Assembly: GCA_030272585.1 (NCBI GenBank)
Contig: BSYQ01000005.1
Coordinates: forward strand, 1-64,000
Source of the DNA: Bryopsis sp. KO-2023
Taxonomy: Eukaryota > Chlorophyta > Ulvophyceae > Bryopsidales > Bryopsidaceae
Length of the DNA: 64,000 nt
Reading direction: 5' to 3'
Part shown: positions 24,173 through 34,075 of the stretch, in pieces
Numbering within the stretch: position 1 is the first letter of the stretch
How the letters are laid out: each line of letters begins with the position of its first letter
Position numbers and translations under genes: made by a program
The notes under the pieces: model-generated
Database searches by the model: none
What the model was told of the DNA's origin: nothing
Seen by the model: the letters and a program-made list of their open reading frames with translations, nothing else

Positions 24173-24709
24173 TGAGTTCACAGGTTGCAGAAAGGAATTG
24201 AATTTTGTTCAGTAACACCTTACAATTCCGAAAGAGAAGTTCGTTTGGTTCTCTTATTTGTGCTATTGGGATTTATCTAAGCAGTTTTCTAGGCAATTCA
24301 AAGGCATGCATCAGAATGTTGAGAAAGAAGCATATACTTTATTTTGCAATTTTTCGAAAGGATATGTTCAGTTGGTCAGTCCTTCCAGAAGGTGTTTGGT
24401 AGTTAACAAGATGGGATAGCAACTTTTCAAATTAAACTTTGAGGCTTTATATTTGCAAGGGTTGTGACCTTGGGCGAAACACTATTTCTTAGTTGTGTTT
24501 TATATGCCAAGGAAGTGAGAAGCTGCAAAAGCATAAGTTCAAGTGTGCAGCAGGGTTCTTTGGTTGTTAATGTTCTATTAGACCTACAAGGGAGTAGGGT
24601 TTTATTTGATGATGAGAGATGGGTTTCAGATCTTTATTGAGCTATGGGGTTTCCCTAAAAGATTGGTTTATTTCAGTCAAAGTGCAGTAAGGGGCTACTG
24701 CAGTTCAGA

Positions 24710-25235
24710 TGGGGAGGAATGTAGCGAATCAGGGTTTTTGCCAGCCCTGCAGTACGTCAGCAGGCTTGCTGACAGTGCTGCAGTAGTTTAAGTAGGAGTC
24801 TGGCTGTCCTGAGGCAGCGTACAGTCAGTCAGGGTGTGCTGTCAGTGAAGTAGTACGTGGACTACTGAGCTGTCAGCTAGAATGTTCTAGAAGGTCGCTC
24901 AACACCACAGGAATGGCCGTGGGGCTGAGCTGGGCTCTGATTGACAGGACTGCAAGGTCTGATAGCTTGCAGTACTGATGCAGACTGATGTTACAGCCTA
25001 TGATCAATTGGGATCAAGGCTGCTAGGGTATTCTATAAGTTCTTGGGGTTTGAACGTTCTTGTAACTTAACCTAACCTTGGTTTGGAACTTATCTCGCCC
25101 TTGAACCTTGCTAGGTTCAAGTGTCTCTCTCATGGCCGTTCAATAGAACAGGCGGTTCAAACGGGCAGACCGACAGGGTCGCAGTCTTGGGTAGACTGAA
25201 GCGGAAAAAGCGATCTGCAGGGCAGAATCGTTACA
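24710..25235 (+). repeat. Polypurine tract and 3' LTR of element B
   Basis: GATGGGGAGGAA ends at 24719 and the LTR runs 24720-25235. The CCGAC duplication follows. The frame of element A gag is open backward through part of this LTR without an ATG, so the apparent upstream extension of gag is an artefact of the insertion. Confidence 0.9.
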
Positions 25236-26923
25236 CCGACAATGGCCCGCAATTTGATGAAGAGATGGACGAAGAGCCAGGAGTATTCATCAATCAGCAA
25301 ACGCAGCACCTGCGCCAAAGCCAAGTGAATGTACATAATCAAACTCTGCACGTTCACAATGACGGTTTGCAGGAGCGCGATCTCCAACAATCGCAAGAGC
25401 GGTTGTATAGCCAATTGTCGGACGAGGCTGCCCACAGAACAGCCCAGGTCGCCCAACATCTTGATAGTCGGGTAGAGGGAGCTTGTTCCAGCATGGCTTC
25501 CCAAGTACATGATGTGTTGGACTCTACCCTACAGTCCCGCCATCACCAGATTGAAGGACAGCTCCATGAAAGGTTGGATGAGCGGATCCAAGATCTGGAT
25601 GCTGCAGCCAAGGGAAGGCTCAGCCAAGTGGAAGCTGGCTTGGCGAATATCCGTGATGTCGCCCAGAAAGAGGTGGACGAAGCCAAAGAGGCTCAGCGGA
25701 TATTGGCGGAACAAGTGGCCGACACGGACGAAAAAAGGAAGAAACTTGAAGAGGATTATGACCGGCAATATAACGACGCCCTTTGGGGGCTGGATACAGT
25801 CCAACAAGAACTGCGAGAGACGCAGGCGGAAATGGGTGCGGGTCAAGATAAACAGTTCAAGGAACTCGTTCGTGTTAAGTATGATCTCAAAGAGACGCAA
25901 GAAAAAGCGGAAAGTTTTCAGATACAGCATCATGCGGAAGTAGCCTATTTGTTAAAGGAGGCAGCGGCTGCGAAAGAAGCGGCGGCTAGATTACAAGCGG
26001 AAATGGAGGAGTTGAAAAGAAGTCAAAGTCGGTCTTCAAGGAGAAGCAGATCGAGAAGCTCAACAAGGAGCAGAGAGCCGCGGGAAATGTTGCAGGAAAT
26101 GCTACAAGACCCGGAAACAGCGCAAGAGCTAAAGAAGGTGTTTGAGGATGTAGCGGACACAAAGTTCACGTCGAACTTTGAGTTTTGGCGGAAGAAAGAT
26201 GCTGCAGCAGTTGCCACACACATGGCATCCGCCGCCCAACAAACACCTCTTGTGGCTGCTATGGCGGGAGCGGGAACCAGAACGGTAGCACAACCACCAA
26301 GATTGTCCGAAGTACAAATTCCATTCGGTCAACCGCCCCAAACCTCATCCGGCTTTGCCCCGGATTCAGTAGGTTTCCCGCCAATACCACCAGTATTCCC
26401 GCGGGCAAATAGACCGATTACCCGACCTGCATCACCCCCAGTCATTATTCCTGGAGTGGGGCGAGGCAGTGCAATCAGCGGACAGGGAAATGTACCTAGG
26501 CCGACTGTGAGGCCTAGCGCTGTGTTTGGACAAACACCAAATACAAGACCACCAGCGGTATTACAGCCAGTACAACCGCCACAGCGTACGCAGGCTTCTC
26601 CCGTGGTACAAACTGTTCCGCTGACAACTCCAACAACCACGTCACCCGAGCCACCTAGAACATTACCCATGCCACCACCAGCTTCTCAGCCAGTGTTATC
26701 ACATCCATCAATGATTTCACCACCCGGCTATTATGCCATGGGAGCATCATACATTCGGCCTTCTATCTTAGGTCACTCCGTGAATGTATACGGAGCTCCA
26801 TCATCCGGAAACCCCTATGTGGGATGGGGATCCTATCCGCGTATTCCTCAACGCGCAGGCGGAGGAGGCGGAGGAGGCGGAGGTGGAGATGATGATGGTT
26901 CCGGTGATGGAAGTGGCGGAGGC
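25236..26923 (+). pseudogene. Element A gag, 3' piece
   Basis: Continues the gag frame from 16931. The region to about 26090 encodes long charged helices likely to form coiled coils, followed by an Arg/Ser-rich patch (SRSSRRSRSRSSTRSR near 26030-26080). A Pro-rich segment comes next, then a poly-Gly run and an Asp/Gly stretch at 26862-26920. The frame should go on into a CCHC knuckle, but at 26923 the sequence jumps into RT; the knuckle lies inverted at 33230-33278. The 78 bp at 26846-26923 are repeated, inverted, at 33279-33356. Confidence 0.85.
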
Positions 26924-27820
26924 CCATCGGACAGACCGCTATCCACTTCCACTTCCGGAGGAATTGATGGATCGGCTCGCGAAAGCAAAGATCTACACGA
27001 AGATCGACCTACGTTCGGGGTACTGGCAATTTCCAGTTCGCCCGAAGGATACTGCAAAAACCGCCTTCCGAACAAGATATGGACATTTCGAGTTTCTCGT
27101 CTGTCCTTTCGGAATGTCCAACTGTCCAGCCCAGTTTCAGACAATGGTGCAGGATTTGTTGGGCGAGTTTTTGGACCACTTTGTGGTTGTTTTCATTGAC
27201 GACATCTTGGTGTTTTCCAACTCAGTGGAGGAACATGTCGATCATTTGAAACAAGTATTCGAACGCCTTGCAAAGTATAAATTGTACGCCAAAGCAAGCA
27301 AGTGCGAAGTAGGGGTCAGCGAGACCGACTATTTGGGGTATCATCTGTCAGGAAAAGGCCTGCAGCCAATGAGCGACAAAGTGCGGGCTATACAAGAGTG
27401 GAAGGAGCTGAGCTCAGTGACGGATGTGCGAAGTTTTTTGGGCATGGTATCTTACTATCGTAAGTTTATACCAGAGTTTGCTCGAATTGCAGGACCCTTG
27501 CATGATCTCATCAAAAAGAATCATGTGTGGACGTGGGGACCTCTGCAACGGGAAGCGTTCGGCAAACTCAAGGAAAAGATTACCCGCACACCGATCCTTC
27601 TCCTACCCGATTCGCTGCTCAAGTACACCGTAATAACGGACGCATCAGGGACTGCATATGGAGCAGTTTTGTGTCAGGACCATGGAAAGGGGCTACAGCC
27701 AATAGCTTACCTTTCAAGACGACTAAAACCAGCTGAGACACGATATTCCGCTTACGAGCGAGAGCTGGGGGCTATAGCATATGCGCTTAGCCAATGGCGA
27801 CATTATCTCGAAGGAGCCTG
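26924..27820 (+). pseudogene. Element A reverse transcriptase and RNase H start
   Basis: In the pol frame the sequence enters at RYPLPLPEELMDRL and gives LRSGYWQF, the catalytic FIDD block (about 27190-27210), and the RNase H start TDASGTAYGAVL. The fingers region and protease that should come before are missing here and lie inverted at 31871-33276. About 50 residues between the inverted piece and this one are absent altogether. At about 27815 the RNase H frame shifts: the next blocks (TVMTDHQPLTYF, then VPGKANVLADALSR) lie in another frame. Confidence 0.85.
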
Positions 27821-29565
27821 GGGAGGTTACGGTTATGACGGACCATCAGCCGTTAACCTACTTCATGACCCAAGCAACAATGTCGCGGACCCAAGCCCGA
27901 TGGTGGAGGTCAGGGTTTTTTGATTCCATAGGTCCAACAATCGTCTATGTTCCTGGCAAAGCCAACGTTTTGGCGGATGCGTTATCCCGAAGCCTTCCTG
28001 ATGCTAAGGATCAAATTCATGCTTTGTCGACCTGGGTGGTAGATGAAGCGGATGCATGGAAGACCGCTATTGCAGAAGATCAAAAACTGCAAGCGGAAGT
28101 CAAGAAAATCCAAGAGGGTAAACCCACGAAACTTTCTCTAGAGGATGGCTGGTTGTATTACCAAGCAACTCCCACCTCAGACAAAGTATTAGTGGTACCG
28201 AACGGATACCGGGAAAAGGTGATGGGGGAATTCCATGATGTGCCGAGTGCCGGCCATGCAGGCGCGGCCCGCACCATGGATGTGCTGAAGCGATACTATT
28301 GGTGGAAAGGAGTTGGCAAGGATGTTCAAGCATATGTGCGGACATGTCCTGTCTGTCAGCGGACGAAAGCTGATACGACAAAGCAAAAAGGACTTTTGCA
28401 GCCACTCCCAATTCCGTCAGCAAAGTGGGAACAGATTACCACTGACCTCGTGACTGATTTACCAAAGTCACATGGGTTTACCGCCATTGCGGTATTTGTT
28501 GATCGGTTAACCAAGTACGTTCGCTTTGCACCGTGCACCAAGGAAATAACCGCCCCAGAATATGCGAAGTTGTTTGTGGACAAAATCTACAAACACTATG
28601 GCCTTCCCAAAGTGATCATCTCAGATCGTGACCCCAGATTCACAAGTTCCTTCTGGAGGTCGATGTTTTCACTGTTGGGAACCCAACTCCGAATGAGCAC
28701 CGCCTATCATCCACAAACGGATGGGCAGTCTGAAGTAACAATTCGGGTGTTGGAGGATTTCTTGCGGCCTTTTGTGGAACGGTACCCAGATCGTTGGGTA
28801 GAGTTTTTGGCGACAGCAGAATTCGCTGCCAATAACTCCCGCAATGTATCCACAGGCTATGCCCCAGCGCATTTGTTGTATGGGCAGCATATGGGCCAGA
28901 TTACTGTGCATAGGAAGTTGACGGCAAAAGAGGAGTCCGAAATGGCAACCGAAATGGTCAAGAGGATGGACGAACAACTGCAGCAGGCAAAGCAGCAGTA
29001 TGCAACCGCACAAGGGCGGATGTGTGTCCAGGCCAACAAAAAGCGACGAGAAGTGACGTTTAAAACGGGGGATGAAGTATTGGTGAAGAGTGCCTTCATA
29101 CCATTGCACTCCCTACAAAAGATCCCACCTAAACTTCGTCGACGTTTTGTCGGACCATTCGTTGTGGACAAGGTCATATCCACAGTGGCCTACCGTCTCA
29201 AACTTCCACCCCATTGGACTATACATGCCACCTTCCATGTTTCCAAGCTGAAGGCATACAACCGCTTGTCGGAAGATGATAAGCGGGAGGTGGAACTTCC
29301 CGAAGGGGAATTGGTGGATGGCACCATCGAATACGAGGTGGAGCGTATTCTGCGGGACCGAGGAGCCTCCAACCGTAAGGAGTACTTGGTTTTGTGGAAG
29401 GGCTTTGATTTGATGGAAGCCACCTGGGAGCCAGAAGCCCACCTGGCCAATGCCAGCGACCTTTTGGCTGAGTACTTGAAGAACCGCACGCGCTTGCCGA
29501 CTAAAGAAGACGTCCGATCAGAACGGGCAAAGAGACGGACAAGGCGGCGGGGGTTAGCTCTCTAG
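27821..29565 (+). CDS. Element A RNase H end, integrase and chromodomain
   Basis: An open frame to TAG at 29563. It holds the RNase H end (DHQPL, ADALSR), the integrase zinc finger with H...H and CPVCQRTK (about 28230-28375), and a DDE core with D in TTDLVTDLPK, D in SDRDPRFTSSFW and E in the DGQSEV block. A C-terminal chromodomain (EYEVERILRD, EYLVLWKGFD, TWEPEAHL; about 29325-29450) ends in a basic tail. Chromodomains of this class direct integration to marked chromatin. The frame has no start of its own and would need a frameshift from upstream. Confidence 0.88.
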
Positions 29566-29768
29566 ATGACACAGATTGATGTGGGGATGGGAACGATGGT
29601 GAGAGGATGGTATCAGTTCACCCACAATCAAATACATCTGGAGGAGCAAGCTAATCAGTACACAGTCAAGGGGTTGAGGGTAATTACAAAGCGGGCTAGA
29701 ATCTGACTGAGGCGACTCTCAATAGAGGAGGTCAGCCATCGGTGACAAGTGGATGACTCTACCACTTG

Positions 29769-29776
29769 TATATATA
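29769..29776 (+). promoter_or_regulatory. TATA-like motif upstream of the element A extra ORF
   Basis: TATATATA lies about 120 bp upstream of the ATG at 29895 and is followed by a pyrimidine-rich CACTTCTTCAACCCTCC stretch suited to initiation. It could drive a separate transcript for the downstream ORF (inference). Confidence 0.45.
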
Positions 29777-29894
29777 CCCACTTCTTCAACCCTCCGCACC
29801 ATTTTTCACTTTCGAGCAACCCAGTAAACGGAGCCGAGTTCAGCAAAGAGCGAAGTGTGCGTGTGTGTGTTTGCGGAGAGACCGTCCAGCAGCT

Positions 29895-31658
29895 ATGTCT
29901 TCCAAAGGCAACCGTGAAAGCAAGGATGAGCAAATCACGCGTTTGCGAATGGAACGAGACAAATATGGAAAGGAATTAGCGGAAGCTGTGGAAGTAAGCA
30001 ACAAGGCTTTGACGGCAAACACAGCATTGCTCCAGCAATTGACGGAAGTAAACAAACTCGCTCAAGAAGGAGTAGGCCATCGAGATGAACTGGCCGACAA
30101 ACTTGCCGAACAAGAAGCACTGATGAGGGAAGCGGCTCAAAAACATGCGGAAGAGCGGGCTAAAGAGGAGGCCGACTACCACCAGAAATTTCGGACATTC
30201 CAACAAGCAATCAGTGATGCCAAAGTGAATGCACGGGGATTAGCTTCTGAGTTGAAGGAAGCCCGGACAACAATCAAAACGCTGGAAGAGGAAAACCAGG
30301 CTGTCCGACAAGAGAAAATCTGCATCACTTCGGAGTTGGGATCCGTGAAAAACAACCTCCAAACTGCGCTGAAGGATCAGTCCTTCTATATCAAAGAAAA
30401 CAAGGAATTGCGGGAAGTGCAGACAAAACGCTTCCAAGCGCTGCAGCAGTTGGAGAAGGAGGTGGCGGCCCTCAAAGCGGAAAAAGCGGCGGACAAACGT
30501 GGTGAGCGCGTCGCGCTCGAGACCAAGATCATGATGACGGAGCTGCTAGCATCCAGAGCAGAGGCGGCCAGGCTTCGTCAAATCTTGGAGAAATTCCCAC
30601 AAGATTTGGCGGCCATGGCCACTGGAGTCGTCCAAGGGAAGCTCCACACTCTGTCCGATCAAATGTCGCTGTTGCATAAGGGGAAATTTCAAGATGTGGT
30701 AGACATCCACAAGATAAAAGAAATCACCCTGACGCATACAAGCTTGCCGCCCGCGAATGAATTGAAGCATGTCCGAGACTGGGATGGGAGACTCACAAGG
30801 GAGGCCACGAAGATTGCAAGAATGATGGGCCAACCACCATCGCAGCCGACAAACGAGGACGACAGCAGCGATGACGACAGTGATTCCTCGGAAGATGAAC
30901 AACACCGAAAAGAAAAGGAAGCTGCGGAGGCAGCCAAGGCAGCGGCCGACATTCTGAAGGCCGACAAATTGAAGTCCGACAAAGCTAAGGCCGACAAGGC
31001 TAAGTCCGACAAAGCTGCAGCCGACAAGTTGAAATCCGACAAAGCTGCAGCCGACAAAGCAGCAGCCGCCAAAGCGAAGACGGACAATATCAAGCCCAAG
31101 CCCAAGCCAATCAAGACGACACCACCGACCCGCAAGAGAATGCGTCCATCAAAGATTGCAAAGGAGCTGGAGGAGACGCTGCTCAAACGTCACAAGGCAA
31201 ATGGTGATCCTCGGTTGTTGGGCCGCACATGTTATCATTGTGCAGGACGACAACTGCATGTAGGAATTCCTGCAGATTGTCAGTCCCACTTTGTGTGCCC
31301 CAAACATTGGACCAGACACCAAGTGACGGAAAGAATGATCCAGCGATGGAAGGACGACAAGTCTGTGGTTCCGCTTAACATGACTGTAACGGAACTGCAT
31401 CTCGGCAAGCGAATGCCGGACTTCCTTCCCCTTGCACCACCACCACCAGCCGACGCCATCGACAATTTGGTTGTTCCATGCCAAATCTGTAATATCCGCA
31501 AATGTGGATTTCCGTCCGGCTCGAGCACAAAGGCTCTCCGGTCGGCGATGACGACTATCCTTCATGAGATGTGGGATCCAGAGCAGGACATTGACTCGGA
31601 CATTGACTCTGATGTTGCTGGTGGCGGCGGTACTGTTGGACCAAGCCAAGCCGACTAG
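29895..31658 (+). CDS. Element A extra ORF: coiled-coil, acidic, Cys-rich protein
   Basis: Located after integrase, where some LTR elements carry env-like or accessory genes. I choose ATG 29895 (587 codons plus stop); the frame is open further upstream without an obvious need. Residues about 1-240 are highly charged heptad-like helices. An Asp/Ser acidic patch follows near residue 330, then KADKLKSDKA-type Lys/Asp/Ala repeats (about 350-400) and a basic segment. The C-terminus has paired Cys motifs: CYHC...C...CPKH (about 31228-31300) and CQICNIRKC (about 31480-31506). There is no signal peptide or membrane segment, so it is not an envelope. The Cys part is only loosely like CDCA7-type zinc fingers. 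Function unknown. Confidence 0.7.
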   Translation: MSSKGNRESKDEQITRLRMERDKYGKELAEAVEVSNKALTANTALLQQLTEVNKLAQEGVGHRDELADKLAEQEALMREAAQKHAEERAKEEADYHQKFRTFQQAISDAKVNARGLASELKEARTTIKTLEEENQAVRQEKICITSELGSVKNNLQTALKDQSFYIKENKELREVQTKRFQALQQLEKEVAALKAEKAADKRGERVALETKIMMTELLASRAEAARLRQILEKFPQDLAAMATGVVQGKLHTLSDQMSLLHKGKFQDVVDIHKIKEITLTHTSLPPANELKHVRDWDGRLTREATKIARMMGQPPSQPTNEDDSSDDDSDSSEDEQHRKEKEAAEAAKAAADILKADKLKSDKAKADKAKSDKAAADKLKSDKAAADKAAAAKAKTDNIKPKPKPIKTTPPTRKRMRPSKIAKELEETLLKRHKANGDPRLLGRTCYHCAGRQLHVGIPADCQSHFVCPKHWTRHQVTERMIQRWKDDKSVVPLNMTVTELHLGKRMPDFLPLAPPPPADAIDNLVVPCQICNIRKCGFPSGSSTKALRSAMTTILHEMWDPEQDIDSDIDSDVAGGGGTVGPSQAD

Positions 31659-31797
31659 AGACTGACCAAGCGAGAGACAGTGGTTTCGGGAGTTGGTAGT
31701 GGGCTGAGTGTTAGTTGGACTTTTATTCTTTTTCTGTTGATTGACTTTTGGGGTTTTCTTTTTCGTGTGTTCACGCACAAGGGTGAGGGCACCCTTT
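31659..31797 (+). other. Spacer after the extra ORF
   Basis: Non-coding sequence before the G tract. It contains TGGTTTCGGGAG at 31681-31692, a one-mismatch relative of the element's own primer binding site. Confidence 0.5.
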
Positions 31798-31870
31798 GGG
31801 GGGGGGGGGGGGAGTAGTTGATACGAACGTTTCGAATTGTAGTACAGTCGTGGTACGGGTATTCGGGTTC
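31798..31870 (+). repeat. Polypurine tract and 52-bp LTR fragment of element A
   Basis: A run of 15 G followed by AGTAGT leads into TGATACG, the LTR start. The LTR is complete for its first 52 bp (31819-31870) and then breaks after TATTCGGGTTC. It is therefore the normal element end, truncated by the inverted segment that follows. Confidence 0.88.
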
Positions 31871-33276
31871 ACCTGTGTCCGAACTTCATCCAATTCTGCT
31901 GGAGAAAGTTTGTACAACGGACGATGGATTGGGCTCATACTCTCGTCCTCGAGGTCCACCTTGAATTCGTGGCCCTTACGGACTGGAGGTATGCCAGGTG
32001 GGAGATCTTTGGGAAAAACATGGCTGTATTCCTCCACCACAGAACGGATTGCCGGATGCATCTTGTCATGCAAAAGCCGTGGAAGATCCGTCTGTATTGG
32101 TGCGTGATTGTCGGCCGAGGTCTTTAGACTATCAACCTGGAGGCCCTCATATGGATATTGCATCAAATGGTTGCTATCCATAGGGTCAGATTCACGAACC
32201 ACCACCAAATAGGCCAGGCTATCTTTGTCGGCCTGTTTGCCTATATGGCGGAATACTTTCTTGTGGGACAGAATGGGGATAGTTTCTTCCGTCAGTTGGA
32301 GATAATCAGTCGGCTTCTCTTTAACCGGTACTGTAATCCAACGGTTTCCCTGACGGATGTTGATGGTTCCTTGTGCAAAGTCTATGGACGGGTTATTAGC
32401 GATGAGCCACGGTAACCCTAACACAATGTCATATGTGAGATGAGGGAATACATCTGCAGAAAACTGGGTTTTGTAGTCACCCAGCTGCATCTTGATGTTC
32501 CCACATCGTTTGTCCACAGTGCAAACAGCCCCATTCGCTAACGAAACTGTCTTATTACACGAGGAGAACTCTAACCCAAACTTGTCCACCAGTTTTTGTG
32601 CCACGTAATTTTCTGTAGCTCCACAGTCTACATAAGCGGAAATTGCCGCTCCCCCTATCCGCCCTCTAAGCTCATATCCCATGAACTTGAGGTGTTTATT
32701 TTGAACTAACGGATTAAAACTGTCTTGGAGGTAATCCCCTTCTCCTCCCGCTGTTCCTTTTCTACGGTCCGGTACCCCTCTTGCACCGGCGTCAAACGGA
32801 ACTCTTGGACTAGTCCGGCTTGAACTTTTAACACTTCCTTCCGAAGCCTGTTTCTCTCCACAAGGTAGGACAGATTCCAGGTTGCTATCTTCGGAGGAAC
32901 TTCCAGAGTCTTCACGTACTGAACCAACACTTTCCGGCAAATCTTTGTCGGAAATGCTTTGGGCGACCGTACTTGAATCGTCCATCCGCTCTTTGTCCCC
33001 AAGTTTCGTACTCATTAGCGGATGTTCAGCCCTCTGGGCGGGATTACTTGACTCTTTCTCTGGCTTCTTATTCTGTTTCCCCTTCCGTTCTCGTTCTCGT
33101 GACTCCCGGAGCTTTTGACGTTTGCGATGCTTGTATCTTCGGCGTCTGGCTCTTTTCCTTCTGGCCGCATGGAGTGAAGTCCCCTCTATGCAGCGTGATC
33201 TTTTAGCCACTTTTGAAAAGTTGGACCTTTGGGACATTTCCCAAAACCATGGCCCACTTCGCCGCAGATGTAACAT
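31871..33276 (-). pseudogene. Inverted protease and RT N-terminus of element A
   Basis: On the minus strand a pol frame runs from about 33276. It gives a basic/acidic linker, the retropepsin motif AYVDCGATENYV (about 32605-32640) with its flap-side block DIVLGLPWL, and the RT entry KDLPPGIPPVR to LSPAELDEVRTQ at 31871. These are exactly the parts missing between 26923 and the plus-strand RT. It then reads into the LTR fragment. The gag zinc knuckle is upstream in another frame, so gag and pol overlap in different frames, as in elements that use programmed frameshifting. Confidence 0.88.
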
Positions 33277-33356
33277 GCGCCTCCGCCACTTCCATCACCG
33301 GAACCATCATCATCTCCACCTCCGCCTCCTCCGCCTCCTCCGCCTGCGCGTTGAGG
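33190..33356 (-). pseudogene. Inverted gag C-terminus with CCHC zinc knuckle
   Basis: Minus-strand reading from 33356 repeats 78 bp of gag (the Gly/Asp-rich run) and continues into CYICGEVGHGFGKC, a perfect CX2CX4HX4C knuckle (about 33233-33277). A short tail then ends at a stop near 33190. This is the true end of element A gag. The plus-strand gag lacks it because the sequence breaks at 26923. Confidence 0.88.
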
Positions 33357-33552
33357 GGAGTAGTTGATACGAACGTTTCGAATTGTAGTACAGTCGTGGT
33401 ACGGGTATTCGGGTTCTAGGGTGATAAGTTCAGAGAGAACTTGTAAAAATTAATTATCTCTGAGTGTCGAGTTTCACCCCTGTTCACTCGTTTCTCAAAC
33501 TCAAGTGTGCACACAACCTCCCAGTGAAAGCCTAGCTAAACAGGGCCTAACA
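33357..33552 (+). repeat. Purine remnant and 3' LTR of element A
   Basis: GGAGTAGT (33357-33364) is the last part of a polypurine tract and leads directly into the complete 188-bp LTR (33365-33552). ACCAT follows. The G run of the tract at 31798 is missing here, consistent with a template jump inside the tract. Confidence 0.9.
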
Positions 33553-34075
33553 ACCATCTAAAATCGTGATCCACCCTGATGACCGTTATATTCCTGACGA
33601 CGGGTTCTTTTCTCGTCGGTTTTTGCAATTTATGAGTTCAGTTCGCTCCAGTTTTCCTGATCTTTTAACTGACTCTCAAGGTTCTTTTCGACCTAATGTT
33701 TCTGGCTCTTTTTTACGCCAGTTCAAATCTCTGCAAAAACACCCTGATTTCACTGTAGTGTTGGCTGACAAAAATTTGGGAGCTTGTGTTCTTCCGAGAT
33801 GTTTTTACCAGGCTCGTTGTGAAGCCTGGCTCTCCAATCCGAGTCAGTACACTCCTTTGGACTTCCATACGGTATACCATCATCTTCGTGATCTTCGCAG
33901 ACGACTTCTTCAATTTTTACGTCGGCATAAAGCGCCTGTGAGCTTCTATCCTGGAGCCATTTCCAATCCGCTGCCGACTAATCCCAAGGATTTACGTCGC
34001 CTGTTGCCAAACTTCTACCTGATGCCCAAGATGATAGTGAAGCTTGTGGGTGACGCAATAGCGGTCGGCTGTGTT

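Larger units (their letters stand above)
17461..24709 (+). other. Non-coding interior of element B
   Basis: The first 0.9 kb (to about 18420) is dense in GCGCAGC/CGCAG motifs and ends in five 11-bp TGAGCGCAGGT units. The remaining 6.3 kb is rich in CAGA, TTCAG and TTGCAG and almost free of CpG. Other repeats are a 35-bp direct repeat (23571-23605, 23638-23672), an AT microsatellite (about 24147-24172) and recurrent AGCCACAYC motifs at about 20.2-21.5 kb. No retroviral protein is recognisable on either strand. Confidence 0.75.
16932..25235 (+). mobile_element. LTR element B, non-autonomous, inserted in element A gag
   Basis: Two 516-bp LTRs (TGTAGCG...CGTTACA) differ at one base that I can find (G against A in the ATGATCAGTTGG region). 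They are flanked by CCGAC at 16927-16931 and 25236-25240. A primer site follows the left LTR and a purine tract precedes the right one. The 7.3-kb interior has no gag, protease, RT or integrase and no frame above about 200 codons, so it is a large non-autonomous element of the LARD type. The shared primer sequence suggests mobilisation by a relative of A or C. Confidence 0.92.
16028..33552 (+). mobile_element. LTR element A (Ty3/gypsy, chromodomain), rearranged
   Basis: Two 188-bp LTRs (TGATACG...CCTAACA), identical by eye, flank 17.5 kb and are bordered by the 5-bp duplication ACCAT (16023-16027 and 33553-33557). Order: 5' LTR, primer site, gag (split by element B), RT/RNase H, integrase plus chromodomain, an extra ORF, a G-rich tract with a 52-bp LTR fragment, an inverted zinc knuckle-protease-RT segment, then the 3' LTR. 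LTR identity implies recent insertion in this rearranged form. The interrupted frames make it non-functional alone; it must have been copied with help in trans or rearranged during its own copying. Confidence 0.92.

Noticed and set aside
25121-25240. Upstream extension of element A gag into the LTR of element B
   Set aside because: The extension has no ATG and lies in an LTR bounded by a target duplication; the true 5' part of gag is at 16713-16931.
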